Positions 33,020-41,778 are shown, counted from the first letter of the stretch. The stretch: DNA of 64,000 nucleotides from UBA1351 sp963677625 (GCA_963677625.2 CAXXSW010000002.1:842418-906417); one strand, 5' to 3'. Numbers and translations: made by a program. The notes: generated from the letters alone by a model not told the origin.

Positions 33020-34762
33020 ATGGATTACCTTTCAAAGTATAATGAATGGTTAAGTAATTCACTTTTTGATGAAAATACAAAAGTAGAGTTAAGAGCCATT
33101 AAAGACGATATTAAAGAGGTTGAAGATCGCTTTTACAAGGAACTAGAGTTTGGGACGGGAGGTCTTCGAGGTGTTATTGGTGCAGGAACTAACAGGATCA
33201 ATATATATACGATTCGTAAGGCAACTCAGGGGCTGGCAAATTACATTATAAAAGAAGGGGAAGAGGCCATGAAACGAGGTGTGGTCATAGCCCATGATTC
33301 CCGGCGCTTTTCACCTGAATTTGCTGATGAGGCTGCTAGGGTTTTAGGAGCAAATAAGATTAATGCTTATGTTTTTGACAGTTTAAGACCAACTCCTATT
33401 TTATCTTTTGCTCTTAGGGAACTTAATTGTATCAGTGGCATTGTGATTACTGCTAGCCATAATCCGCCTGAATATAATGGTTATAAAGTGTATTGGGAAG
33501 ACGGTGGTCAGATTACTGCACCAAAGGATTATGAAATTATTGAGGAAGTTAATTCTATAACAGACTATAATTTAATAAAATCAATAACAAGACAAGAAGC
33601 TCTTGATGAATCCCTCTATCATGTGATTGGTCCAGAGATGGATGATAAGTATATTGAAGAACTAAAGAAATTGATAATTGATACTGAAGTCATCAGAAAA
33701 GAAGCAGAAAACTTTACTATAGTTTATACACCTCTTCATGGAACGGGGAATATACCTGTAAGAAGAATTTTGAGTGAAATCGGTTTTAAGGACCTACATG
33801 TGGTAAGAGAGCAAGAACTTCCCGATGGTGATTTTCCAACAGTATCCTATCCAAATCCAGAAGATATAAAGGCTTTTGAACTTGCTCTTAAGCTTGGTAA
33901 GGAAAAAGACGCTGATGTGATTATGGCAACAGATCCAGATGCAGACCGATTAGGTGTATTAGCTAAGACTAAAGAGGGTGACTATAAAGCGCTTACAGGA
34001 AATAACATTGGTATGTTGCTTATGGAATATATTCTCGCTAGAAAACAGGAAATGGGTCTTTTGCCCACTAATGGGGCTGTTGTTGGTACGATTGTGTCGA
34101 CTTATATGGCGCGTCCAATTGCTAAAGCTTTTGATGTGACTTTATTTGAGACCTTAACTGGATTCAAATATATTGGAGAAAAAATCAAAGAGTTCAAGGC
34201 TTCTGGTTCCCATGAGTTCTTATTTGGATTCGAAGAAAGCTATGGTGCTCTCATAGGTACTCATGCTAGGGATAAGGATGCTGTTGTTGCAGTAATGGGA
34301 GTAGCAGAGCTAGCGGCTTATTACAAGTCAAAAGGCATGACTTTATACGAAGCTCTACAATCCTTATATGAGAAATATGGTTATTTTATGGAGTCTCTTA
34401 GAAGTATTACCTTAAAAGGAAAAGAAGGTGTAGAAAAGATTGGACATATACTGACTAGCTTAAGAGCTAATCCTCCTAGACAATTAGCGGGTATAAAAGT
34501 TTCAAAAACTAAGGATTATCAATCTTCTTTAGTAACAGATTTAGATACAATGGCAACGAGTGGTACTGGGCTCCCAAGGTCTAACGTGCTTTATTATGAT
34601 TTAGATGACGGTTCTTGGTTCTGCGTGAGACCTTCTGGTACAGAACCTAAAGTTAAGTTTTATTTTGGTGTTGAAGGAAACTCAAGTTCGGATGCAAAGG
34701 TTAAACTTGAAGCCCTTGAAAAGGATGTTATGGATTTAGTTCAAAGTCTTATTGAAAGCTAG
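33020..34762 (+). CDS. pgcA: Phosphoglucomutase/phosphomannomutase
   Basis: An alpha-D-phosphohexomutase interconverting sugar 1- and 6-phosphates. The phosphoserine loop is GIVITASHNPPEYNGYK (about 140-156), the metal loop ATDPDADRLG (about 306-315), the sugar-binding loop GFEESYGAL (about 405), and the phosphate-binding motif RPSGTEPK (about 535). 580 residues, as in Bacillus PgcA-type enzymes. The start has a GAGGAGG ribosome site, 14 bp after the PEGA gene. Together with ManA it would supply glucose-1-P or mannose-1-P for glycan synthesis. A terminator follows. Confidence 0.94.
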   Translation: MDYLSKYNEWLSNSLFDENTKVELRAIKDDIKEVEDRFYKELEFGTGGLRGVIGAGTNRINIYTIRKATQGLANYIIKEGEEAMKRGVVIAHDSRRFSPEFADEAARVLGANKINAYVFDSLRPTPILSFALRELNCISGIVITASHNPPEYNGYKVYWEDGGQITAPKDYEIIEEVNSITDYNLIKSITRQEALDESLYHVIGPEMDDKYIEELKKLIIDTEVIRKEAENFTIVYTPLHGTGNIPVRRILSEIGFKDLHVVREQELPDGDFPTVSYPNPEDIKAFELALKLGKEKDADVIMATDPDADRLGVLAKTKEGDYKALTGNNIGMLLMEYILARKQEMGLLPTNGAVVGTIVSTYMARPIAKAFDVTLFETLTGFKYIGEKIKEFKASGSHEFLFGFEESYGALIGTHARDKDAVVAVMGVAELAAYYKSKGMTLYEALQSLYEKYGYFMESLRSITLKGKEGVEKIGHILTSLRANPPRQLAGIKVSKTKDYQSSLVTDLDTMATSGTGLPRSNVLYYDLDDGSWFCVRPSGTEPKVKFYFGVEGNSSSDAKVKLEALEKDVMDLVQSLIES

Positions 34763-34864
34763 TTGCGTGATTAAATATTCAGTCTATTGTAGGAGATGGC
34801 TGATAATTTTCTCATAGGTATTTTGTACCATTGGAAATATTACGAATTTTTTACAAAGTTTTAT

Positions 34865-34892
34865 AAGCCCTTGAAAAATAGGGCTTTTTTTA
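34865..34892 (+). terminator. Intrinsic terminator at the end of the manA-pgcA operon
   Basis: A stem AAGCCC / GGGCTT with a 10-nt loop, continuing into a run of T's. Confidence 0.8.
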
Positions 34893-34915
34893 TTACATAA
34901 ATTTTACAAAACATG

Positions 34916-34945
34916 TTGACATCACTATAGTATATTTGTTATTAT
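34916..34945 (+). promoter_or_regulatory. Upstream promoter of veg
   Basis: A perfect TTGACA and TATTAT with an 18-bp spacer, the first of two promoters in series. Confidence 0.55.
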
Positions 34946-34956
34946 ATTGTGTTAAA

Positions 34957-34985
34957 TTGACTTGAACGCTTTAATATGGTATACT
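34957..34985 (+). promoter_or_regulatory. Downstream promoter of veg
   Basis: TTGACT, a 17-bp spacer and TATACT, 30 bp before the start codon. Two strong promoters in tandem fit the very high expression known for Bacillus veg. Confidence 0.65.
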
Positions 34986-35014
34986 AGCAATACATATTTA
35001 TACGAGGTGAGCAG

Positions 35015-35263
35015 ATGATTGGAAGAGGCGATATTTTTCAAGTTAAGAGAGAAATTGACCATTATGTAGGCAGCAAGGTTCGCATTAGAGCTAATAAAGG
35101 CCGCAAGAAGATTGTCATCAAGGAAGGTGTTATAAAGTCCACCTATCCAAGTATTTTTGTGGTAAGCCTAGATAATAAGAGTCACACTAATGAAAGAGTT
35201 GTTTCCTATAGCTATACTGATGTGCTAACACACACGGTAGAATTATCCCTTAGTGGGGACTAA
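35015..35263 (+). CDS. veg: Veg family protein (DUF1021)
   Basis: An 82-residue protein with the whole-length Veg signature: DIFQVKREIDHYVGSKVRIRAN, the basic stretch KGRKKIVIKEGV, and the C-terminal SYSYTDVLTHTVEL. Veg is strongly expressed in Bacillus and there influences biofilm formation through the regulator SinR; this mechanism has not been shown in clostridia. The small SH3-like fold suggests nucleic-acid or protein binding. Two tandem promoters and a GAGGTGAG ribosome site support high expression. It is a single-gene unit with its own terminator. Confidence 0.93.
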   Translation: MIGRGDIFQVKREIDHYVGSKVRIRANKGRKKIVIKEGVIKSTYPSIFVVSLDNKSHTNERVVSYSYTDVLTHTVELSLSGD

Positions 35264-35304
35264 TAGGGAACGGTATACAACAACGAGCGAAAGCATTACT
35301 ATAC

Positions 35305-35328
35305 AAAGCACCTTGGAGGTGCTTTTTA
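35305..35328 (+). terminator. Intrinsic terminator after veg
   Basis: An 8-bp stem (AAAGCACC / GGTGCTTT) with a 5-nt loop ending in a T-run. Confidence 0.85.
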
Positions 35329-35524
35329 TATTGGGTAATTTTAAAAATGGATAATTAATGAGACCACTTTTATAGTATTATGTTATAATGTTAGATACGC
35401 ATAAAGAGAAGTATATATTGGTACTTTTCAAAGAACTTTAAATAAGACGGATTATGTGCAATATACTAGTCGTGAATCTAAAGGTTTATTTCTAGTTAAA
35501 TGCATTCGGGAGGGAACTCAAATT

Positions 35525-37285
35525 ATGAAAAAAACATTGTTTAAACGATTTGCTAGCTACTATAAGCCGCATTTGTCCCTTTTTATGTTGGATATGTTTT
35601 GTGCAACAACAGTGGCAGTGATTGACTTAGTATTTCCAATGATTACAAGAGGTATACTTAAAGATTTCATACCTAATATTGGAAATACAAGTGGTGGTCT
35701 TCGAACTTTCTTGTTAATTATTATCGGATTGGTAATACTCTATGGTATCAGAACAGGTGTCCAATTTATAGTGGATTTTTACGGACATATTCTTGGTGTG
35801 CGTATGGAATATGATATGCGTAAGGAACTTTTTGCCCATCTTCAGAAATTGTCATTTAAGTTTTATGATGAAAACCGGACCGGTAAATTAATGTCACGAA
35901 TGATTAACGACTTGAATGAAATGACTGAGCTTGCTCATCATGGGCCGGAAGACTTATTCATCTCATTAGTCATGTTAGTCGGTGCTTTTTTTGCAATGCT
36001 TTTTATCGAATGGAGATTGGCTTTAAGTATATATTTTTTCATTCCCCTGCTTATTTATGCTGCTATTAATCGAAGAACCAAGATGTCTAGAAGTTTTCGT
36101 GAAGTTAAGAAAAAAATAGCTGGTGTTAACGCAGATCTTGAGAGTAGTCTATCAGGTATTCGTGTTTCCAAGGCTTTTGCCAATGAAGATTATGAAATTG
36201 AAAAATTTGATAAAGGTAATATGCGTTTTAGGGGTTCTAAAGACGAAGCCTATAGAAATATGGCAGTTTTTATGTCAGTCATGGGTTATCTTACTAACAT
36301 ACTTAATGTTGTTGTTATTGGTGTTGGAGGTTATTTGATTTATCTTGGACAGATGGATTATGCTGATCTTATTGCCTTTACCTTGTATGTTAATGCATTT
36401 TTAGTACCTATTCGTAAATTGACACAGTTTGTTCAACAGTTTGAGTCCGGGATGACTGGATTTGAACGTTTTGTAGAAATTATAGATGTAGAACCAGAGA
36501 TTAAGGATGTTAAAAACGCCATAATTTTAGAGGGTGTTAAAGGTAGAATATCCTTTAATGATGTTGTTTTTTCTTACAACCATGAGGAGGCCGTTCTTAA
36601 AGGAATTAGATTAGATATTGACGAAGGAAAGACTATGGCTTTAGTTGGACCATCAGGTGGTGGGAAAACAACCTTATGTCATCTTATTCCTAGGTTCTAT
36701 GATGTTCAGAAGGGTTCGATTACTATTGATGGCATTGATATAAGACAGGTTACGATGACAAGTCTTAGAGAAAATATTGGCTTGGTATCTCAGGATATTT
36801 TTCTATTTGCAGGCAGCATACGAGAGAATGTTCTTTATGGTCGTATTGACGCGTCAGAAGAGGATATGATTCGTGCAGCTAAAAACGCCAGAATTCATGA
36901 TTTTATTATGTCTTTGGAAGATGGATATGATACTTATATAGGAGAACGCGGAATTCGTCTTTCTGGTGGTCAAAAACAGAGAATATCCATTGCCAGAGTA
37001 TTTTTGAAAAACCCTAAAATATTAATATTGGATGAAGCTACTTCTGCTTTGGATAATGAAACAGAACTACTTATTCAAAAAGCCTTGGAAGTTCTTTCTA
37101 AAGGTAGAACAACCATTGTTATTGCACACCGTCTATCAACCATTAAAAATGCAGATGAGATCGTTGTTATTTCAGAAGAGGGTATAATCGAGCAGGGAGA
37201 TCATGAAACTTTACTGGCTATGAATAAGGTATATGCCAATCTTTATCGTGCACAATTTAAAGGTTATATACCTGATGTATGTTAA
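35525..37285 (+). CDS. ABC half-exporter, fused permease and ATPase (MsbA-like)
   Basis: A 586-residue protein with six membrane segments (about 15-305) and a C-terminal ATPase domain. Seen in the ATPase: Walker A GPSGGGKTT (about 373-381), the Q-loop VSQDIFLF (about 423), the signature LSGGQKQRI (about 478-486), Walker B ILILDEATSALD, and the switch IAHRLST. It works as a dimer, exporting lipid, peptide or drug substrates; which one is not decidable. ATG 35525 has GGGAGGGAA upstream; an earlier in-frame start (35456) would add a sequence not conserved in the family. It has no terminator before ispE, which has its own promoter. Confidence 0.93.
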   Translation: MKKTLFKRFASYYKPHLSLFMLDMFCATTVAVIDLVFPMITRGILKDFIPNIGNTSGGLRTFLLIIIGLVILYGIRTGVQFIVDFYGHILGVRMEYDMRKELFAHLQKLSFKFYDENRTGKLMSRMINDLNEMTELAHHGPEDLFISLVMLVGAFFAMLFIEWRLALSIYFFIPLLIYAAINRRTKMSRSFREVKKKIAGVNADLESSLSGIRVSKAFANEDYEIEKFDKGNMRFRGSKDEAYRNMAVFMSVMGYLTNILNVVVIGVGGYLIYLGQMDYADLIAFTLYVNAFLVPIRKLTQFVQQFESGMTGFERFVEIIDVEPEIKDVKNAIILEGVKGRISFNDVVFSYNHEEAVLKGIRLDIDEGKTMALVGPSGGGKTTLCHLIPRFYDVQKGSITIDGIDIRQVTMTSLRENIGLVSQDIFLFAGSIRENVLYGRIDASEEDMIRAAKNARIHDFIMSLEDGYDTYIGERGIRLSGGQKQRISIARVFLKNPKILILDEATSALDNETELLIQKALEVLSKGRTTIVIAHRLSTIKNADEIVVISEEGIIEQGDHETLLAMNKVYANLYRAQFKGYIPDVC

Positions 37286-37288
37286 CGA

Positions 37289-37317
37289 TTGCGTTTTAAA
37301 TTACTTTTGTATATAAT
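37289..37317 (+). promoter_or_regulatory. Promoter of ispE
   Basis: TTGCGT, a 17-bp spacer and a perfect TATAAT, directly after the exporter stop codon. Confidence 0.6.
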
Positions 37318-37348
37318 ATAAAGTATACAAAGTGCAATGGAGTTTAAC

Positions 37349-38224
37349 ATGAAAGAAATTAAGCTGAAAGCTCGTGCTAAGATTAATATCACCTTGGATA
37401 TTATTGGAAAAAGAGACAATGGATATCATGACGTGGAAATGATCATGCAAACAATCAACCTATATGATAGGTTGATTTTAAGGAAGATCAAGAAAGATAA
37501 GATTCTGATAAAGACGAATTTGAAGTATTTACCAGTCGATGAAAGAAATCTTGTGTATAAGATTATTGCTTATATGAAGGAAACATATGACCTACCAAGG
37601 GGTGTTTTTGTAGACCTCCACAAAATGATTCCTGTAGCAGCCGGAATGGCAGGTGGAAGTGCTGATGCAGCGCAGACAATAATAGGAATGAACAAACTTT
37701 TTAATATGAATCTTTCGATGGACGATATGATGGAAATCGGTTCAAGGTTTGGGTCAGATATTCCCTACTGTATGGTTCAAGGAACGGCACTTGCTACAGG
37801 TCTTGGTGAAAATATTACTTATTTGGACCCTTTTCCAGATTTTTATGTTCTTATTGTTAAACCTAATTTTAGTATGTCCACCGCTACGGTTTATCAGAAT
37901 TTTAACCTAGATGAAGTTGAGGTTCACCCACAAACATCAAAAGTCATAGAAGCAATACAGGAGGGGAATCGAGAGTCTATATGTCAAGGTTTAGTAAATG
38001 TTCTTGAAACGGTTACACCTAGAATTCATCCTGAAATTCATGAGATAAAGAATCGTGTCCGTGAGCTAGGTGCTAAAGGTGTTCTGATGAGTGGAAGCGG
38101 GCCAACGGTTTATGGTTTGTTTACAAGTAATAGGACTGCTGAAAAAGCACTGAGAATTATTAGAAAAGATAAAAATATGCAATTCGTATATTTGTCAACA
38201 ATATATAATCGAAAGAAGGGCTAA
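37349..38224 (+). CDS. ispE: 4-diphosphocytidyl-2-C-methyl-D-erythritol kinase
   Basis: IspE is a GHMP kinase of the MEP isoprenoid pathway, phosphorylating the 2-hydroxyl of CDP-methylerythritol. Family motifs: the start LKARAKINITLDIIGKRDNG, the glycine-rich ATP loop IPVAAGMAGGSADAA (about 88-102), FGSDIPYCMVQGTALATG (about 133-150), and the C-terminal VLMSGSGPTVYG (about 245-256). The 291-residue length is normal. ATG 37349 follows TGGAG at the correct distance; ATG 37337 would leave it without a site. The gene is followed after 1 bp by a GntR regulator, suggesting coupling. Confidence 0.95.
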   Translation: MKEIKLKARAKINITLDIIGKRDNGYHDVEMIMQTINLYDRLILRKIKKDKILIKTNLKYLPVDERNLVYKIIAYMKETYDLPRGVFVDLHKMIPVAAGMAGGSADAAQTIIGMNKLFNMNLSMDDMMEIGSRFGSDIPYCMVQGTALATGLGENITYLDPFPDFYVLIVKPNFSMSTATVYQNFNLDEVEVHPQTSKVIEAIQEGNRESICQGLVNVLETVTPRIHPEIHEIKNRVRELGAKGVLMSGSGPTVYGLFTSNRTAEKALRIIRKDKNMQFVYLSTIYNRKKG

Positions 38225-38225
38225 A

Positions 38226-38900
38226 ATGGATCAGAAACTTAAAGTGAACTTAAATGAGTATCTGCCACTTCGGGATGTGGTGTTCAATACCTTGAGAGAA
38301 GCCATTCTCAAAGGTGATTTTGCACCTGGTGAACGTCTGATGGAAAAACAATTGGCAGAAAGATTAGGAGTTAGCAGAACTCCCATAAGAGAAGCTATTC
38401 GAAAGTTAGAGCTGGAAGGCCTTGTTGTTATGATCCCTAGGAAAGGGGCAGAAGTGGCAAGTATAACTGGCAAGGATATCAGTGATGTTTTAGAGGTTAG
38501 AGCAACCCTTGAAGCTTTAGCTGTTAAGCTTGCCTGTAAAAAAATGTCTGAACATGATTTAGATGAGTTAAGTTCAGTAAATGAGGAGTTCAAGTTAGCT
38601 GCAAAACAAAAAAATGTTAAACGATTGATAGAAAAAGATGTTGAATTTCACGATGTTATCTTCCATGCGTCTGATAACGATAAATTGATTAATATAATTA
38701 ATAATCTTAGAGAACAAATATACCGTTACCGTGTCGAATATATATATAAGATGAATGATTATTTAGGTCTTGTTAATGAGCATGAGGAAATTGTTCAAGC
38801 TATTAAAGAACGTAGAGGACAGGAAGCGTCAATTCTTGCTCTTAAACATATAGAGAATCAGGAAAAAAGCGTTCTGGAGTTTATGAGTTCAAACAAATAA
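38226..38900 (+). CDS. GntR family regulator, FadR/FCD subfamily
   Basis: A 224-residue regulator with an N-terminal winged helix (about 10-75; GERLMEKQLAERLGVSRTP and REAIRKLELEGLV are typical) and an all-helical C-terminal FCD domain (about 85-220). The FCD metal-binding pattern is visible as FHDVIFHASDN and a later NEHEEIVQAI with conserved His residues. Such proteins sense organic acids, often through a bound metal ion. It starts 1 bp after ispE, an arrangement seen in other clostridia. Its target genes are not evident; HPP-family and Hpt genes follow. Confidence 0.9.
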   Translation: MDQKLKVNLNEYLPLRDVVFNTLREAILKGDFAPGERLMEKQLAERLGVSRTPIREAIRKLELEGLVVMIPRKGAEVASITGKDISDVLEVRATLEALAVKLACKKMSEHDLDELSSVNEEFKLAAKQKNVKRLIEKDVEFHDVIFHASDNDKLINIINNLREQIYRYRVEYIYKMNDYLGLVNEHEEIVQAIKERRGQEASILALKHIENQEKSVLEFMSSNK

Positions 38901-38944
38901 TACACTTTTTATTTCTTCTGCTCTAAAAGAAATGTGGTGATTAG

Positions 38945-39424
38945 ATGAGATTATTTGATCAAGGATTAAAAGGTCAAATGTCCAAGTATATAATCCAAAG
39001 CTTAATTGCCACAGCCACTTTGGCTGTGGTTTTGACCTATATGAATTTATTTACTGACACCACTTTTGTTGCGTCTATAGGTGCTACAACTTTTATTGTT
39101 TTTACCATTCCCCATAAGGAAGCTTCAAGGAGTAAATATGTTCTTGGTGGCTATTTTATCGGGACCTTGGTAGGTATTTTTTGTAATTTTCTGATTCTTT
39201 CTTTTGAAGCTATTTCGGCTGGTATTTTTGCGGCCTTTGCTGTTGGCCTTGCCATGTTTTTAATGGTTGTATTGGATTTTGAACATCCTCCTTCAGCAGC
39301 TCATGCTCTTGGAGTCGCTGTAGGTGGCATTCTACTTGACGAAGTCATCTTTCTTTACATTATCTGCTTTGCCATACTAATAATCCGTAAACTCTTCTTG
39401 AAATGGTTTATCGACTTAATATAA
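38945..39424 (+). CDS. HPP family membrane protein
   Basis: A 159-residue protein with four predicted membrane segments. The family motif is present as DFEHPPSAAHALG (about 115-127), and an earlier conserved segment FTIPHKEASRSKYVLGG follows the second membrane segment. In cyanobacteria and plants, some HPP proteins transport nitrite across membranes; for bacterial members in Firmicutes the substrate is unknown. The start codon ATG 38945 has a GTGGTGATTAG region upstream. It is in the same direction as its neighbours, with a 44-bp gap after the GntR regulator and no terminator between. Confidence 0.85.
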   Translation: MRLFDQGLKGQMSKYIIQSLIATATLAVVLTYMNLFTDTTFVASIGATTFIVFTIPHKEASRSKYVLGGYFIGTLVGIFCNFLILSFEAISAGIFAAFAVGLAMFLMVVLDFEHPPSAAHALGVAVGGILLDEVIFLYIICFAILIIRKLFLKWFIDLI

Positions 39425-39453
39425 AATAAATATTAGAAGAAGGCGGTGATTTT

Positions 39454-40113
39454 GTGGTTGAAATCAATATAGCAAAGGCTGTTGATCAACTTGGTGGCTC
39501 AGTGCGATTATATAAAAAATTAGTAAGTGGGTTCTTGGAGAAATATTCCAGAGTTGACAAAGACTTGAAATATTTGCTTTTAGATGGAGAATTGGAAGAT
39601 GCAAGACGTTTATCCCATACGATGAAAGGACTTGGTGGTAATTTAGGTGCAAAAGATTTTCATGAAAAATCAAAGAATCTTGAACTTGCTATCAAGGACT
39701 TGAATGGACAAGAGATGAATATGGATACGACAGGTATTCTTACCAATGAATGGCGAAGCTTTTCAAAGAGCTTAAGTGAGGTTCTTGGAGAGTTGGATAA
39801 GATTCTCTACGCCGATGATCAAGACCTTGAAGGAGCAATCACATCCAAAGACTTGGAAGATGATAGGGATCTGTGTGGAAAGATAAATACGGACACTGTT
39901 AAACTGACCGAACTCAGTAAGGATTCAGTCAGAAATATGATCAGTATGTTAAAGACCTATAATTATGAAAGCGTAAAAAGCGCTATGGACCAAGTCGATT
40001 TTTTGACTATTGAAAAGGTCTGCCCTAAGTGTAAAGATAAGATAATTAATGCCGTTAGAGAATATGAGTTTGATGAGGCAGTTACCATTATGGAAAGGGT
40101 AATAGATGACTAA
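39454..40113 (+). CDS. Stand-alone Hpt (histidine phosphotransfer) domain protein
   Basis: A 219-residue cytoplasmic protein. Residues about 1-110 form an Hpt domain with the phospho-acceptor His in RRLSHTMKGLGGNLGA. The C-terminal part (about 150-219) is helical and resembles the last segment of hybrid kinases, including a CPKC pair (about 189-192) that might bind a metal. GTG 39454 is chosen because AAGGCGGTGA lies at good distance. No hybrid kinase or receiver protein is nearby, so it would act as a phosphorelay hub for distant partners (inference). It overlaps the exonuclease gene by 8 bp. Confidence 0.82.
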   Translation: MVEINIAKAVDQLGGSVRLYKKLVSGFLEKYSRVDKDLKYLLLDGELEDARRLSHTMKGLGGNLGAKDFHEKSKNLELAIKDLNGQEMNMDTTGILTNEWRSFSKSLSEVLGELDKILYADDQDLEGAITSKDLEDDRDLCGKINTDTVKLTELSKDSVRNMISMLKTYNYESVKSAMDQVDFLTIEKVCPKCKDKIINAVREYEFDEAVTIMERVIDD

Positions 40114-40816
40114 AGATTTTGTAGTAGTAGATATTGAAACAACTGGAATCAGTCCTGAGAATAATTGTATCACTGAAATTGGGGCCCTAAAGATTATAGA
40201 TGGACAAAGAGTCGATACTTTTTCTATGCTAATTAATCCTCAAACTCATGTGACACCTGAAATAACTCGCATAACAGGTTTGACAAATAAGATGCTTGAT
40301 GATCAACCTACTATAGATGTGGTATTACCGGAGTTTCTTGCCTTTAATGATGGCTTGCCTTTATTAGGACAAAACATACTATTTGATTTTTCTTTTTTAA
40401 AAATGAATGCGATCAGGCTTGGTTATAAGTTTGAGCGAGGGGGTATGGATACACTTCAAATGGCCAATTACTATTTACCGGATCTTAGGTCTAAAAGCCT
40501 GACTTCCTTAATTGCTTATTTCGAAATAAACAGAGAGTTGGCGCATAGGGCTTTTCATGACGCCCAAGCAACGTTTGAAGTCTACAGGTATTTTTTCAAT
40601 GACTACCGGAAGGAAGGTGAAGATCTTCTTTTTACACAGCGCCCTCTGAGATGGAAGCCTAAAAAAGTATCTCCAATTACTCTTAAACAAAAATCTTATT
40701 TAGAAAGTCTTATCCGAAAGCATAAGGTCTTTGAAGAGCTGGATATAGATAAGCTGACCAAAAGTGAGGCCAGCCGATATATTGACAAGATTATTTTTCT
40801 TAAAGGAAGAGGATAG
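40106..40816 (+). CDS. DEDDh 3'-5' exonuclease (DnaQ/PolC epsilon-like)
   Basis: A 236-residue nuclease of the DnaQ family, probably acting on DNA ends. ExoI is FVVVDIETTG (Asp8, Glu10), ExoII is LLGQNILFDFSFL with the conserved Asp, and ExoIII is HRAFHDAQATFEVY with the catalytic His and Asp. A C-terminal helical tail (about 185-236) begins ITLKQKSYLESLIRKHK, a pattern seen in other stand-alone Firmicutes exonucleases of this type. It overlaps the Hpt gene by 8 bp. It is not part of a polymerase here; a repair or proofreading role is inferred. Confidence 0.9.
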   Translation: MTKDFVVVDIETTGISPENNCITEIGALKIIDGQRVDTFSMLINPQTHVTPEITRITGLTNKMLDDQPTIDVVLPEFLAFNDGLPLLGQNILFDFSFLKMNAIRLGYKFERGGMDTLQMANYYLPDLRSKSLTSLIAYFEINRELAHRAFHDAQATFEVYRYFFNDYRKEGEDLLFTQRPLRWKPKKVSPITLKQKSYLESLIRKHKVFEELDIDKLTKSEASRYIDKIIFLKGRG

Positions 40817-40819
40817 AAT

Positions 40820-41440
40820 TTATAGGGACTTGAGGGAAGTAATAAGTCCCTTTTTTAATGGTGAGTTAAGTGCTTCTGCTTGTTTGATAAGTTCTTTTAT
40901 AGCTACATAATTGCCAGAATTCGAATATAGGTGGCCCAACAGGATGAAATGGTCTCTGTAATCACTTTTCATGGCTATACAACGTTCTAGTATTTTTATT
41001 GCCATAGTATGTTCATTATTGTCAGCAAACAATTTCGCCAGCTTACCAAGCACCTGTAGATAATTGTTGTAATTACTTTCGTTGTTTTGGATAATGGTTT
41101 GATTGGCAGTCCCAAATTGAAGGCGAACCTCAGTGTTACTTAAATGGCTAAAGTTCATCATATCCAGTTTTTCTAACTGATGAAGCTTACGAATGAGCTG
41201 CCTGTAATACATTAGGTCCCCTTTTTCAAAAGATGGTTCTAAATCAAAGGTTACCTGGTCTTTTGGAATCTTTATATAATCAGATTCAGTAAATTCCTTT
41301 TTCCGTACAATTAATGAACTTTTTTCTTTTTGCCAAAATTTTTCTTTTGCTTCTTCTTCAATTCGCATGTTTTTTCGTAGATGATGCTGAAAAAGAACCA
41401 CAAGAATAATGAAAATTATAAAAACTGAAAAAACTGCCAT
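40820..41440 (-). CDS. Membrane-anchored protein of unknown function, TPR-like
   Basis: A 206-residue protein with a single N-terminal membrane segment (about 4-18) followed by a mostly charged, helical region. Residues about 125-200 look like two degenerate TPR units (LAKLFADNNEHTMAIKILERC and ILLGHLYSNSGNYVAIKELIKQA). I recognise no family. It converges on the exonuclease gene, separated by 3 bp, and is divergent from the 32-residue peptide gene, 83 bp away. A protein-protein interaction role at the membrane is the most that can be inferred. Confidence 0.72.
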   Translation of the reverse strand: MAVFSVFIIFIILVVLFQHHLRKNMRIEEEAKEKFWQKEKSSLIVRKKEFTESDYIKIPKDQVTFDLEPSFEKGDLMYYRQLIRKLHQLEKLDMMNFSHLSNTEVRLQFGTANQTIIQNNESNYNNYLQVLGKLAKLFADNNEHTMAIKILERCIAMKSDYRDHFILLGHLYSNSGNYVAIKELIKQAEALNSPLKKGLITSLKSL

Positions 41441-41473
41441 ATCCTTTGCCTCCTAAAAATTGAAATAAAGATA

Positions 41474-41502
41474 TTGCGTCTATAAGTATATTATACTATA
41501 AT
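41474..41502 (+). promoter_or_regulatory. Promoter of the 32-residue membrane peptide gene
   Basis: TTGCGT, a 17-bp spacer and a perfect TATAAT, 21 bp before the start codon. Confidence 0.6.
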
Positions 41503-41523
41503 TACTTTGAATGGAGTGATAAA

Positions 41524-41622
41524 ATGTTTAACAACAGAAAATTAGTTCGAAAAGTTGCTATTGTTATTGCACTAACATTGATTATTGCAATGTCAGCTGG
41601 ATTGATTGCGCCTTATTTGTAA
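41524..41622 (+). CDS. Small single-segment membrane peptide, 32 residues
   Basis: A very short gene encoding a basic N-terminus (NNRKLVRKV) followed by one hydrophobic segment of about 18 residues ending in GLIAPYL. It has a clear ribosome site (GGAG, about 7 nt upstream), its own promoter 21 bp upstream, and a perfect-stem terminator 24 bp after the stop, so it is a complete single-gene unit. Short basic-hydrophobic peptides of this kind can be membrane-embedded regulators, toxin-like peptides or components of larger complexes. I recognise no family, and no antitoxin RNA or protein is evident nearby. Confidence 0.7.
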   Translation: MFNNRKLVRKVAIVIALTLIIAMSAGLIAPYL

Positions 41623-41645
41623 AATCTAATTGGGACTTCCACCGT

Positions 41646-41672
41646 AAGGACTGCCTTTAGGCAGTCCTTCTT
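41646..41672 (+). terminator. Intrinsic terminator of the small peptide gene
   Basis: A perfect 10-bp stem (AAGGACTGCC / GGCAGTCCTT) with a 4-nt loop. The T-tract is short. Confidence 0.8.
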
Positions 41673-41739
41673 ATGTGTGCATTAAGTTGATTTTTCTTGG
41701 CTTGATATAGGATATAATGATTAAAATTCTATAAGGGAC

Positions 41740-41768
41740 TTGAAGTTAAAATCACTTAGTGGTATAGT
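41740..41768 (+). promoter_or_regulatory. Promoter of the hemolysin III/PAQR gene
   Basis: TTGAAG, a 17-bp spacer and TATAGT; the predicted start is near 41775. Confidence 0.5.
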
Positions 41769-41778
41769 GATATTGTCA

